This document shows, piece by piece, positions 31,701 to 43,827 of a stretch of 64,000 nucleotides of DNA. Every line of letters begins with the position of its first letter. Position 1 is the stretch's first letter. A program made the position numbers and the translations under genes. The stretch spans positions 17,538,001 through 17,602,000 of the forward strand of contig NC_067285.1 of assembly GCF_020740795.1 (NCBI RefSeq). The letters are read 5' to 3'. The notes beneath the pieces were generated by a model. That model saw nothing but the letters and a program-made list of their open reading frames with translations, was not told where the DNA came from and searched no databases. This DNA comes from Apus apus (lineage: Eukaryota; Chordata; Aves; Apodiformes; Apodidae).

Positions 31701-34700
31701 CACTTTATGACAAAGAGCTGTTGTTTCTTCCACACCAACTCAGAGCCTTGATGGATTGAATTGGTCATCAATAAGCATCACTGCATAAAGTTCAAGGACT
31801 ATGAAGGAGGGAAGTATTTAAAAACCACTCTGAACTTTCATGCTACTAATAACTGCTGTCTTTGACTCAGAAAAAGGATACAGATTAGCCACGTCATAGG
31901 GACCTCGTAGTTCCAGAGGCTAAAACAAAACAAAGAAGGTGGGATATGTGCATGCACTCTCTTGCAGGCTGACAGAGTGTGAGCATGCAGGACAGTGCTA
32001 TCAGGAAGGCAAAACAAAATGCTACATAATAGCAAGTTGCTGAAGATACAGCAGGAAATCAAGCAAATACTATTATTTTGCAAAACAGACTCCCCATTTG
32101 GGAGAAAACTGTCATGGAAAATACTATAGCAGCAAAAAAAACCCCACCCAACCAAACAAAAAAATCCCACAGTACAGTTAGTTACTAAAACAGATTGATT
32201 AAAAAAAACCCCACAAGATGGCATTCATACTAAAAATCACAATTTTTATATGCTTAATATACAATTATAACTGTATTTTCAGGCACAGATAAATCCTCAC
32301 ATTGTTCTGACTTCAGCAAAAATCTGGGACTTACCCTTTCAGCTGCACTAGATATAACAATGTTCTGGAAAACAAAAGAGAACAAAGATTCATCTGTCAG
32401 ATAGCATCAAGAAATTTAAAAAAAAAATAATAATCAAGCAGCAAAGACACTGAGCATCAGCTAAGTTCAGGCTTGGCACAAGAGTATCTGATGCTGTCAG
32501 ATGAAGTGGTGTGGATCTTAATTTGTGGACACAAATATACCCAGATTATCTCCGTGTCCCCTAGAGAGAGAAGGTCACAGGGACAAGTCCTCTCTTGCAG
32601 TTACAAACCTCTCACGGATGTGGGTTGAATAAGCACCACACCTTGAGGCAGGATAGGCTATGCAGTATAAAAGCTAGAGTGATGGCATTAAGCAAGAACC
32701 CATCACTGTGTCCCTCGTAGTGGACTTTAAAAGGAACTTAAGGGTAAAGAAGAATTGCAAAGTTATACTGTGTTAAGAAGTCTCCCTTTATTTACACTAG
32801 TTGAAAGAGGCCCCACATAAGTGACGACTTGGTTTGAGATGGACTGAGGAGTCCAGGATCCCACAGAAGCAGTTTACAGATAGTGACTTTAGACAACTTC
32901 ATGCTCCAAAAATTTTCAGTCTACTCTCTGTGTTGTGGTACAACTCAATCCTAACCTCAACATTCATGTTGGCCTTAATCAAACTCACACTGGTTAAGGA
33001 AACCAGTCTACAGCTAGGCAGTGGCTGCCAAGTCATGCCCTAAACTCAATTCCCTCGACACTGGCAGCCACGAATATTGCCAGGCAGAGGCAGCCTTCTC
33101 CCTTCTCTCTCAAACAGAACAGGTACATGACTGCTTGGGTGCTGGCAGACAACACAGCTCAGCTGCCAGCACTCTTCTGATGTTAAACCTCCAAGGATGC
33201 ACACCCAGGGGGAGACTGTTTTGCACAGGTGGAAACTGTAGCATCAAAAAATTATTCACCTTTTATTCTACTGAATAAAAGGCTTTGGCAATTCCTGCTT
33301 GAGTGGGTGGAAATAAGAATTGTACTGAGGCAGTGACTTTCCCTCTCTGACGTCAGTACCACCAACACATCACACCACCTCTGGTTACAAGGTGGGGCTT
33401 TTGATCCTTTCCCTGCACTGCTTTGCTTCTCCTGCCACCCCCACAGCACAAAGAGCAGGGCAAACACTGGGAGAAAATGCTTTTGGTGCAGCTGGAGAGC
33501 TATTTGCATGGAAATGACTGCATGTTCACACTGTGTTTACCTCCTGTGATGAGGAGGAAAGGATGGGACAGGTAACTCTGCCTTACCAGAAGCAAAGCCA
33601 GAAACAGAAACAATACATACACCACAGCAACTTAACAGCACACATCATGATGGAGCCTAGGACATTTCTTTCTGTGCAGTTCACCTTTAAAATGACTGCA
33701 CTACAGATCCCAAGGGGGCTTTTGAGCTTCAATGGTGCTGACTGCAAGAGTCTACTGGAAAAATTCAAGTCTGCTGCTCTGAACTGTAGAAACCAACGCC
33801 TGTCTCCCAGGCTCAGAGAAGCTCCCAATGCAGCAGTGCAAGCCATCTTGAACATGCATGGGATCGCAGTTCACTGCTGTGTATTGGAGATACACTATCA
33901 GCTTCAAAGGCAACTGGCTTCCATTTTGGGGATGTGTAAGACAAGAGAAAGAGACAAGAGCTGATAAGAAAAGCACTGCTAGCAAATGAAGGACAGGCAG
34001 GCAAAGGCAAATCCAAGGGAAAGGCTAAAGGGAAGAACTCAAAGGCAAAATATTATCTCCCCAGGTAAAGGAGACAGCAGCTGTTCAGTGCACTGCTCCA
34101 GGTACTGTACCCACATTCAGCTATCAAAAAAGGGAGGTCAGGGACTATGGCTATGGCACACCTTTTGTCTGGCAAGGCGGGCTCATTCCCTGCAAATTTT
34201 AACATGTTCTAAGGACTCTTCTGAACACCATTTCTAAGGACACCAGTAAATTTCTGGAAGTTTCTCTGCCCTACCACAATAGAGGAGAAACAAAAGGATC
34301 CAAAAGCTGCTACATGTTCAGCAACTATAGGTTACAGAAGGCAAGAGCTGTGTGCCAGGTGACGATGCAAGCAGCCTATGGACCAGCCATCCCACATCTC
34401 ATTAAAAAAAGGCCCTTACATAACTGATGGAGACAAATTGCCAGTGATGGCTATTAACAATTTCTGCAGGTCCACCAGGTACTGAGTATGGAGGCAAAAA
34501 ATAAAGACAAGCTAGCAGTCCTCTCCCCAGCTCTTCCAGTGCCTAACAACAGCTTATTATGCCCAACTCCAGCCGTTTCCAGGCACAAATGATGCCCTAG
34601 ATTAACAGATGCAGAAAAAAGGGCACTGTGCACAGATCAAGTGCCCAAATGTCCCACTTGCTCTCTTTGTGACTACAAATCAGTCAGCGCTCTCCAAATC

Positions 34701-37700
34701 AACAACTGCATGAGAAGCACATCTTTAACTGTACAAAGAGGAGCACTAGCAAAAAGGAATCCAAAAGGAAAGGGGTTCTGTGAACATGTATCTCATCTCC
34801 AAGTCAGTATTTTGTGCGATGAAGTCCCAGAGCTGGCCTTCTCGGGAAAGGCCTGTGATTCTGTGAAATACTCACTTTCTTCTGTAGTAGCATGGGAATT
34901 AAAGTTTGACCCACTGTGCTGTCCTATAAAATAGGCTGCTAGGTCTGAGGGAAACTGATAATGATAGAACTCCTTTTAATTGGCCTTCCAAGCTGTATAT
35001 CCCACTTCAGACTAGGTCTGAAGGGTAATGCCAGTCTTGGCTTCTCTACTAATGAAGTGCAGCAACGGCCATTTCCAGTAAAGGTGGTGGGTGCTAAAAT
35101 CTCTTTTAACTTGCATATGTATTATGAGATGCTTTCCTGTTAAAAAAAAAAACAAAAAAAAACATGGCCTGAGAGGACCCAGAATGACACGCAGCTTAGT
35201 CTGGTAGCCAGGGAGGAGATGAAGTATGAAAGCAATGGATTACAGGCATCTCAGTTGCAAGCATTACTCTTTCCTTAGGTTTCAGTAGCAGGGAAGAATG
35301 CAGCTGATCTGACTGCAGCACACCAGTCAGCCATCCAGCTAGCTGTTGTGCCTGTTTTGTACACTGAGAAATAACTGGTTTTTTTAAATGGCTAGTCAAT
35401 TTCATTTTTTAATTATTATTTTCTACCCCCCATATTCAAGACATACTATCAAAAAGAGCTTTTCGTCAATCAGAAATATGAAATGGGGCAAATTAAGGAG
35501 ACGCACAGATTTCAGTTCTAGTGCAACTCCTAGATTTCTGGCACTTTGGGGATTTTTCCTTTGGTTTTGGGGTGTTGCATACAATAACAACAGATAGGTT
35601 GTTCTGAAAAAACGATCTAACAGTTTGACAGCTTAAGAAGAAAGCATGAAGTGCTGCATGGCTGGAAGTATCTGGAGCTAGAATAATTGTGTCCTCGTAG
35701 TAGGCAAAGATTCAGTCACAGCTTCAGAAACTCCTGTATCAAACTCATTTAAAATGGCTCAGTCTGTACAACTCCAGAAGAATCCGAATGGCATTAATTG
35801 GCTTGCTTTGACTTTGAGAGCTTACCTTTCCTTTGCAGATCTGCATCAGGCTGATCGCATTTGAAATTGTGTATCTTCTCATTGTGGAGTCTTTGATGGC
35901 AGGCGTGTAAAGAAGTTCAAAGTAAATGCCTCGATCTATTGCCTTCACATGAAAGAGAGTGATCAAAAATCAAAAGGAGAGAAGCATAACAATCTAACCA
36001 CTGCTGTCTATTACTGATGCAGCTTATTCTCAGTTTAACTGTATTATATATATAAAAAATTAAGGAGGAATTGTTCCAGACAGAGCACAGCATAGCAGGG
36101 GGGAGGTGGTTTCACTGTACACCAGATGCATGTACTTGAATCTTGGCAACCAGCAACTTACAAGTTGTAATTGGCTTTCCACTACCACAGAGTTGAGGGA
36201 ACAGGTAACTGCTGGTCAGAAACAAGTCTTTAAACTTTGGCCCCACAGCCTGCTGTCAGGAAGAGTCCTGCTTTCTACAGTACCCACATCTTGCAGATGA
36301 GGAATTTGTCCTTACATAAAAGCAGCAAGAACCCTTCTCTCCTGTCTCACAGCATACTCTGGTATTTGTGGCAATGTTAAATAACAGTGACTGACGGGAG
36401 AGGTTCCAAATAGTAATACTAATATAATTTTCAGGTGCTTTAAAATCCCTTGCTATCTGTCAAAAGCTTAGTATTCTTGATTTGGCAAAGGTTAGGCAAC
36501 TTACTATAGGACACACTGAGTTAGTGATAAAGACAATTCAAAGCTAGGAGTTTCTTGTTCCCTGGCCTATACTACATTTGTCTGAAATGCTACTCTATAC
36601 TTTATGTTCATATTATTAAAAAAATGCTGCAATGTTAATACTTCAAGAGAGTCCAGTAACTGAATACAGATGGAATTAATTCAGCTCCCATCCATACATG
36701 ACCTCTGAATGCGGACACAACAGAAGCTATCACAACAAATATTTTACACAGAGCTGGTCCAACATCTGCAAACAAGAAGAGAAGCCTGAATTTATCAAAA
36801 CCACAACCAGTGATGGCAATACACCAATTTCCAGGCAAGCAGATTTTTAACCTCATCCCCACCAGTTCACCTGCCTTCCAAAAACTGACTGACAACTGAC
36901 TGTCCAGGGATGCACAAAACCAGTCTGGCAGACACACTGCCTTGAAACTGGGAGTGTGGAAGATAAGAAGTAGGTTGTAAGGAAAATGTATCCAAACAAA
37001 GGGCTGCAAGAGCCACCCAGCTCCTCACCTAGTCAGCTGCTGGAGTTTTAGGCAGCAACGGTACTTTCAAACAACATTTCATACAAAATTGCTATTATGA
37101 ATGGAATTTTTGAAATTCTCAAGTCTGTAGTAAATGCCAAAGTATTACATTTGTTCTGTTTCAGGAATAATTCTAGTTAATTTTTAATTTTTATTCAAAG
37201 TTAAACTTTTTGTAGAATAGGAGTTAGGATTTCTAGCAAATTCCAAACTTAAATTTTTAAGCACTAAGGACTACATCAGCCAAGAATGCCTATGTGGAAT
37301 GAACCTTTACATATACTCAGAGGAAAAAAGCAGTTCACCTAAGAGCATGTTCAGATTAAGCTTTCTGACAAGCTACCAACAGTAGGCAGAACTGTATTAA
37401 CAAAATATCTAATACGTGCTGATAGTCACTTTGTGTCCCAAAGCAGATATTTAACAATTCCACATTAGGTTAATTTGCCAAGACATTATTTCGGCTAAGT
37501 ATGAATTCAATACAGTTGTCCTCCAAATACCTGGCACGACACCTTTCTCCCAAATTAACACTGGTGTTCACATTCTCCTGTCTTTTAAATCATAGGACTG
37601 TTTATCTATTCTGACACAGCTGTACCACTTCTGGCTTGGGAGGCAGCTTAGTCAGCTATCATACCACATCTCACTGCCTTGCACAGCAGCGGCCTTAAGG

Positions 37701-40700
37701 CTCTGTTTCCATTCCTTGGGAACGCCACTTCTGCGTTCTTAAGTGGGGGACAGCAGGGAGAAAGGACATACATCACTGTATTAAATGCTGCAGTGGAGGC
37801 CTTGAAGTGAAGGACATACAAAATGACACTACACGTTATGTAAGAAAATAAAAGAACCACTTGGATGAGAATGGTGGGAAGGAAATGGAAGGAAACTCAA
37901 CTCAGACTGACATTAAATACAGCATTTAACAGCAAGAAAACAATTTAGATGTAAATTTACCATATTCACAGGGGGCCTTCGGAAGTAGAATGGCAGCTTT
38001 TCTGTTACATTTATGCACACCAGATCCACATCTAGGGTCGTGCAAGCAATCTGCAGCAAAGGAACAGGAAAAGATTATTACACAAGCCAAAAAACGTGAC
38101 TGCACTGATACTCTCCTTCATTTCTTAACGCAAGGAATGTCTCTCCAGGGTGAGTTCCATTTTAAAATGAAGAGGTACGATGCCTTGCAGATACATCAAT
38201 AAAACAGCAGGGCTACAGGTGCACAGCTTGAGCATTTTGGGCTTGAAACCTAAGCCTTCCGTCACATACTTAACTACTTTTCCAATAAGATAATGACTAG
38301 CCCAAAAGCAAAATTACTGCTTCACTCTTATCTGACACAGGACACGCAGAAACAATGCTGGCTTTTGGCAAATGAATTTGCAGCTAATGAAGGACAACCC
38401 CTGTTTACATAAGGAAAGCCCAGGAACTGTCACTGTCCCTACTCATTAATCTGTAAAACAGATGCTACACTGGAATTAAGTATTTCTACCAGAAGCAACC
38501 AACAGGCTGAAACACAAGCAGAATGTTAGACACCACCACAGTAGTGGTGCACCATGCCCAGTATTGGAAGCTGATCCACAGGGCCTCACTTTCCTGGCTG
38601 GGTGGGAAACATGCAGTCCTTCCTGAAAGCCACACCTCTAGAGAAATCTGAAGAGGACACAGGAGGTCATAATTTAAAAGCTTAGCTTTGACCTCACACC
38701 ACAATTTACAGCCTGTATTAAAAGAGGGAAGGAACAAACAAAGAGTGGAGAATCTCCACAATGACCTACAGAGAAAATAAAGTGCATATAAAAGAGGACC
38801 CTTGATTTACATATACCCACATGCACATGAGACATGTAGAAATTCTATATGCCTAGCCCATAAAGATGATTGCACAGGGCCAGATTAATGTCTGTAAGCA
38901 GCACTGTAAAAAAGAAGATAAAATGGGCTCAAGATGTTAAAAAGGAATTTTCTATGTGCAGGGGAACTCTCGGCTTTCAGAAACCTGCCAGCAATTGCTC
39001 CAAATACACCTGGGCTAGGCACCAACCATTCACCCCTCCTTGCACCAGCACGGAAGTGGTGGGGGCTGCGAGGAGTCCCAGGGCTGGGCTGCAGGGCAGC
39101 CACATTCAGCTCGACACGGAGCAGGCTATGGCTTTGCAAACTAGTCTTCTGCTAGTTCGTTTACATGGAATTTGGAGAGATATGAGAGCAGAGGCCCAGC
39201 TTTAGGAATGTTTCTCAGCTTTTAATAGCACTTTCTCCTAGACAGGAGAGTCACAGAACACAAGCAGGCAATTCAAAGATCCAGCCAACTACAAGGTTTT
39301 TGAGGTTAAAATGTCTCTGCCAGACCTTTCAGACTAAACTTTATCTCCATGCTCTACCTATACCGACTCTATTTCCCTGGACATGGTTGGCATCTATTGT
39401 ATCAAATTAGACTTGCAAGCATTAAGTTTAGCCCTACTAGAGCCAGTTTTAATCCTTTTATGTGGAGTAAAATCTACCATCTACATAAAAGTAATTTATG
39501 GGAACATGCACAGAACAAACAGTTCTGAATCATGTCCTAGAAACTGTATCAGTGAGGCTATAGGAAATTCAGGGAGAGAGAAAGCTGAAAACGAAGGAGA
39601 GGAGAATACAAATCAGAAGCATCCAAGTTGTCCTGTGTGATGAGAAAACTAGCTTCCCTAATCAGCTCCAGAATCACTGGAAAACTCTTCCATTTTGCAA
39701 ATTGAGCATAGTGGGAAAGGGATTGACCCATATGCCAGGATAGCTACAGGATCCCAGTGACAAGAACATTTCAGAAAATAGCACCAAGGAAAAACAAACT
39801 CAAGAGTCATACAAAATTCTGTGTAAGGAGGAATTCCTGCACTGCATGGAAAGTTGGAGAGGAAATTTCTCCAAACACTCCAATGTTCAGCGTAGCTTTG
39901 GCTCCTGCACAAGTCACACATGCAGGCAAGTTAAGGTTACCCCGCCTGCTGAAAGGATCTGAAGTGCAAAAACTTCACACAGAAAATGATACGCGGCAGT
40001 TGTGCAGCCAGGTGCTTCCCCGGCCGCACGGCAGGCAAGAGCCCCATCTGCTGGGAAACTCCAGACAGCCAGGAAGATGTAATTCGCCACTGCTTAGATG
40101 GCCTCAAGAAACCTTTGGCAAACATTGTAGGAATAAATGTTGAAATTTGGCTTTGCACTACATCCTCAGACTTACACAAGAAAGTTTTTTAGATACTGGT
40201 GATCTGCTAATTGCTTACAAAGAGCAGACAGAACTAACATGATTAAAACAGTCAGAATTCTTAAAAAGCAAAATCTTTTAAAAGCAACAGGCACAGACCT
40301 TATTACTGGCATGGAGTGCACATTCCTGTTGCAGCCCAAAACAATCCTCTTGGGAGACTTAAACAAGAAGCATGTTCTACCATTATCTTGGCAACCACAA
40401 CTTCCTTATACCCCTGAGGATATAAATTACTTGGAGAATTTGAGCACATCTTTCAGTACATGTCACTACCACAATCAGAAACAGAAAAGCTTCCCTGGCT
40501 TGTGAGAAGAGGGCACAGACTGGTTTAGGGCCATGCTAAAATTAGAGCACATCTCCAATGGTCACATATTTCTTACACAAAAAAAGAAAAATCCCTTCTA
40601 TGGAGAATAATCCAAGTGCCAAATTGTTGGTGAGAAAGATTATGCCCTCAAGGTAATGCTGAGTTATCAACAGCCAGTTTTAAAATATAAAGTTAACTTG

Positions 40701-43580
40701 TGGTGCAAGATCCACCCTAGAAGGCTTTATCCTTAGCAGTGAAAGATCCATGAGCTGTAACAGGCAGAGGTATGTGCTAGTTAGATGACTGTACTTACGT
40801 GGAACAGTTTCTCAGTCTTTGGAAATACTGCTATGATGTCATATAACCTTATATTTGCAGACGTTGATCTCTACAAAAGGAGGAAACAATCACTACCTTG
40901 AATTCTGGCAGATGCCAAAGCTATGCACACTGATTATGACCAAAATTATGAGAAGAAAATACTTCCAAAACAAAGCAAATAATCACCCAATTACATAGGA
41001 AGTCTCTGCTATAAGCGCTACTGTGAAGTTAATTTGTTCTCATTTTAAGCCTTGTCCCATCCATATAGTAAGGCACTCACACCTTTTTCTTCAATCATGC
41101 AGCACTAAAACAGACATGGAGGTTGCTCATGGTCTTCTAGTTTATGCACAGAAGTCCAGTAATCAAAGAAAAGTTCAGAAATCAAAGAACCAAGGAACAG
41201 AACAGTTGTCCTATAGTGACAAATGACCAACAGAAGCCATACCCAGTCTTGTAAGTCTGCATCTCTTCACGATCACATCATTTGCTAAGGTTTTGATCAG
41301 AGAAATAACTGCTGAACATTCTATAAAATCCATCAAATTCTCCCCATCCAAAGTTACATTAACTCATTCATTGAAAAAAGGAAATGCAAACTGGAAAATT
41401 AATATAGTGAATATACTTACCAAGAGATTACAGTGGGAAGGATCAGAAACAACAAGTGTTAGCCGGGTTAACACTTTAATTCTTTTAGACGTCCCCTACA
41501 AAAAAAGAAATAATACATAAGACTTCAAAAGCTCCAAAGCAAAAATCTCCAGTGACTTTCACCCTGTCCTCTACAAAAAGAAAATGGGGGCTTGCTCATA
41601 TTGCCTACACAAATTTTCTAAAGTCTGTAGTAACACTTCCCCATTTTATATTGATCTACTTGATATTATTCCTGCCCTTTACAAATAATGATTTACTGTG
41701 TTTCTCTAAGGAAGGGGCAATAGAAAGGAGAAAGAAGGGAAGAGAAAAAGTAAAATAATGCAGAAAAACTGAATATGCTTTAATACTGCTATGGTTCCCC
41801 GGGCAGGCCACAACTGCAAGCAAAAGCGTATGTCAGAGATTTGAAATACAGACTTGGTTCATTAACATCAAAACCAGGAAGTTATTTCCAAAACTTCAAT
41901 TTCAAGAATTATACTGTAATTATTCAACTACCAGAAGATAAAAAATTCATATAAAGCAATTTCTTCAATAAATTCCAAGATAATGAATAGAGTGTACTCT
42001 AATTTGAGTCTCTCATTCTTCCAATGCTGGAAGATCTAACAACCAAGCAACATACAAATTTCTCTTTTTTAATGAGCATATACAAAATACATGAAATAAC
42101 ATATACAAACAAACCAAGGTAAAAAAACCAAACACAAAACAAACCCAGATTAATAATACAGGAATAGAATTTAACTAGACATACTTGTACAAGAGGCAAA
42201 GAAGGAAACAACTCTGAAGAAGATACTGGCTTCACGATTTCCTTAAAAGAGAAGAAACTGAAGTTATTAAAAATTTTATGAGTTAAGCTTACAATGCAAA
42301 CAAAAGCTGTGCTTCACTCCTAAAAAAAATATATGCTAATAAAACTACTTCCCAGAGACAATACATGGACCATATTAAAAGTTAACTCCAGGGTAATGAC
42401 AATTAATTATAAAATGGGAGTTCTGTCACAAATGCAGACATTTGAACTTCCATCTAGATGTGCATTCTGCAGATAAAACTGTTTGGGAACATGTAACAAG
42501 GCACGTAAGTTTACAAAAGAGAACACTAAGAAAACATAACCCCATCAAAAGTTACCTGTTTCTTTTCTTTAAAATCGATGACATGATTAAGAGCAACTGC
42601 AGAATATCCCACTGAAAAAGTAAACACACAGTAAGAATGTTTTGTCTAAAGGAACTACTGGAAACAAATTCAAACTGAAACCTGCTACACACTCATCACT
42701 TCAATGCCTGAAAACTGATAACCATATGCTGTCTACCTTTCACATTATTTCTTTCTGAATTCACAAAAAAGTGAAAAAATAATATTTTTTTTTAAACAAA
42801 TCTGTTTGCCTTTTAATATAGTCCAGCCCTGACAACACTTACTCGATGGGAGAGCTTTATGTCCTAGCTATTTATGGAAAATTAAGTACATTCAGGATAG
42901 TTGTTAAAACCGCAGACAGTGCAGAGGTGGGAGAGGTATAGTTACAGGAGAAGGCAAGAAGCATGCAAACTGATGTTGGCAAAACTGATGAAAGGGTCTT
43001 CTTCAGGAGGAAGATGGTGCATTTGCCAAGGACAATTCACCCCTGGACAGGCAGCACCCGGCTGCACGACAGGTCTGCAGGAAAATGTTACGCCGTAAGA
43101 AACTGTAGGTGGAAAAATGCATTCATACTGGGGAAAAACAACGGCTACGCTGGGATAAACAGGCAGAGACAGCTCTCCTTGCTACCCAGCACTACGAAGA
43201 ACTCGGTCCTGGTCACTTCACTGGCAGAAGACCTCTAGTCGAACAGCGAGAGCGGAGAGAAGCAAGGGGGAACGAGACCCTCCAGGGACGCAGATGGCGA
43301 GGTTTAGCCTCCAACGAGGGAAGACAGCCTGGAGCCCCCGCTGTGCCCACACCAGCCCGGCGCAGCTGCGCTCACCCCTGCTGCCCCCTGCCCGGGCCCG
43401 GCCCTCCCTCCCCGGCTCAGGCCCACGGGCTTCGCAACGCGGCCCCGGCCCCGGCCCCGGCCCCGGCCCCTCCCGCCGCGCTCGGGGCACCAACTCACAG
43501 TGCGCGGCGGCCTCCAGCAGGCTCTGCAGGGACTTCTTGTCCAGCCCCTGCGGGAGGTTCAGGTCGGCGAAGCCGGCCAT
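28651..43580 (-). CDS. RPP30: RPP30, RNase P/MRP subunit p30, complete coding region in 11 exons
   Basis: A protein subunit of nuclear RNase P (pre-tRNA 5' maturation) and RNase MRP (pre-rRNA processing). It has a TIM-barrel-like fold and partners POP5 and RPP14 in the holoenzyme. Exons in transcript order: 43580-43499, 42611-42556, 42241-42185, 41495-41421, 40870-40799, 38050-37961, 35942-35826, 32364-32335, 31919-31882, 30811-30732, 28760-28651. Total 807 nt, or 268 codons plus stop, the same as human. Recognisable stretches are MAGFADLNL at the start, AVALNHVIDFKEKKQ, LTLVVSDPSHCN, DLVCINVTEKLPFYF, YTPAIKDSTMRRYTIS, LLFGLSESEAKAAVSTNCRA and a basic tail with KKPRKVEDEE and CKKAKTQA. The ATG has a strong context (A at -3, G at +4). 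Intron 9 is U12-type and the other ten are GT-AG U2-type. The gene diverges from HTR7 and converges on ANKRD1. Confidence 0.96.
30732..30811 (-). CDS. RPP30: RPP30 exon 10
   Basis: An 80-nt exon encoding GLLFGLSESEAKAAV and STNCRATMLHG. It is preceded by GGTGACAG|A without a pyrimidine tract, as expected after a U12 intron, and ends GGAG|GTAAGT. Confidence 0.93.
30812..31881 (-). other. RPP30: RPP30 intron 9, U12-type (minor spliceosome) intron
   Basis: On the gene strand the intron begins GTATCCTTTTT, a perfect match to the U12 GT-AG 5' splice-site consensus (GTATCCTTT). It ends TCCTGAGCAAAGGTGACAG. The TCCTGAGC resembles the U12 branch element (TCCTTRAY), with the putative branch A 13 bases before the exon and no pyrimidine tract. 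Placing the splice at CT|GT and ACAG|A gives an uninterrupted NLGLLFGLS reading, so the boundaries are fixed by the protein. Confidence 0.88.
31882..31919 (-). CDS. RPP30: RPP30 exon 9
   Basis: A 38-nt exon encoding PLELRGPYDVAN plus two bases of the next leucine codon. The acceptor is TGTTTTAG|CCT and the donor is the U12-type CT|GTATCC. Confidence 0.92.
32335..32364 (-). CDS. RPP30: RPP30 exon 8 (30-nt microexon)
   Basis: It encodes NIVISSAAER between TTTTCCAG|AAC and AGG|GTAAGT. Only ten codons, phase 0 at both ends, so skipping would be frame-neutral. The ISSAAE stretch is a barrel strand conserved in the family. Confidence 0.92.
35826..35942 (-). CDS. RPP30: RPP30 exon 7
   Basis: A 117-nt exon with AIDRGIYFELLYTPAIKD, TMRRYTISNAISLMQ and ICKGK, the most strongly conserved block of the p30 family. 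The boundaries are GTGAAG|GCA and AAG|GTAAGC. Confidence 0.95.
37961..38050 (-). CDS. RPP30: RPP30 exon 6
   Basis: A 90-nt exon encoding IACTTLDVDLVCINVTEK and LPFYFRRPPVNM, with boundaries CTGCAG|ATT and ATG|GTAAAT. Confidence 0.94.
40799..40870 (-). CDS. RPP30: RPP30 exon 5
   Basis: A 72-nt exon encoding RSTSANIRLYDIIAV and FPKTEKLFH, with boundaries TTTTGTAG|AGA and CAC|GTAAGT. Confidence 0.93.
41421..41495 (-). CDS. RPP30: RPP30 exon 4
   Basis: A 75-nt exon encoding GTSKRIKVLTRLTLVV and SDPSHCNLL, with boundaries TTTGTAG|GGG and TTG|GTAAGT. Confidence 0.93.
42185..42241 (-). CDS. RPP30: RPP30 exon 3
   Basis: A 57-nt exon encoding EIVKPVSSSELFPSLPLVQ, with boundaries TTTTAAG|GAA and CAA|GTATGT. 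Confidence 0.92.
42556..42611 (-). CDS. RPP30: RPP30 exon 2
   Basis: A 56-nt exon encoding LGYSAVALNHVIDFKEKKQ, with the first leucine codon split with exon 1. The boundaries are TTTTTCAG|TG and CAG|GTAACT. Confidence 0.93.
43441..43470 (-). repeat. (GGGGCC)5 run in RPP30 intron 1
   Basis: Five perfect tandem GGCCCC units on the plus strand read GGGGCC on the RPP30 sense strand. The run begins 28 bases after the exon 1 donor, inside the CpG island. Four or more G4 tracts in the nascent transcript could fold as a G-quadruplex. Confidence 0.95.
43499..43580 (-). CDS. RPP30: RPP30 exon 1
   Basis: An 82-nt coding part starting at ATG 43580 (CAGCATGG context) and encoding MAGFADLNLPQGLDKKSL and the following QSLLEAAAH. 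The donor is CACT|GTGAGT, phase 1. Confidence 0.94.
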
Positions 43581-43599
43581 GCTGTGCGCGGCGGCGGAG

Positions 43600-43800
43600 C
43601 TGGGCAGGGCCCCGCGGCCGGCACCGCCCCCGCGGCAGCCTGGGGCTTGTAGTCACCTCCGGTGCCGGGCGCGGCGGCATCCGCCGGCTGCGCTTAGGGA
43701 CCCGCAGCAGCGAGGGCAGAGGGTGTTCCGCACCCTCGCGGGTGATCTCCGGCCGCAGGCGCTGCGCCGAAGGGCTGTGGTGGCCCCGGAACGCCCGTGT
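43600..43800 (-). promoter_or_regulatory. RPP30: RPP30 CpG-island promoter
   Basis: GC-rich, CpG-dense sequence runs from about 43300 to 43800, spanning intron 1, exon 1 and the upstream side, with no TATA box. There is a GC box (CCGCCCC) near 43624, an ETS-type CCGGAA at 43785-43790 and a ZNF143-like element at 43635-43653. This is the usual architecture of a housekeeping gene. The start site is not defined by sequence alone. Confidence 0.75.
43635..43653 (-). promoter_or_regulatory. RPP30: ZNF143/THAP11-type motif upstream of RPP30
   Basis: On the gene strand the sequence ACTACAAGCCCCAGGCTGC lies 55-73 bases before the start codon. It closely resembles the ZNF143 (SBS2) consensus ACTACAATTCCCAGMATGC, keeping the ACTACAA and CCCAG cores. 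This factor binds near start sites of many RNA-processing and snRNA genes, so a role at an RNase P subunit promoter is plausible. Confidence 0.6.
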
Positions 43801-43827
43801 GGTCACTTTCTGAGATCTCGGGCGCGG

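Noticed and set aside
31838-32224. A 128-codon minus-strand frame in RPP30
   Set aside because: It is Cys/Phe/Leu-rich, has no homology, and runs across exon 9 out of its reading frame.
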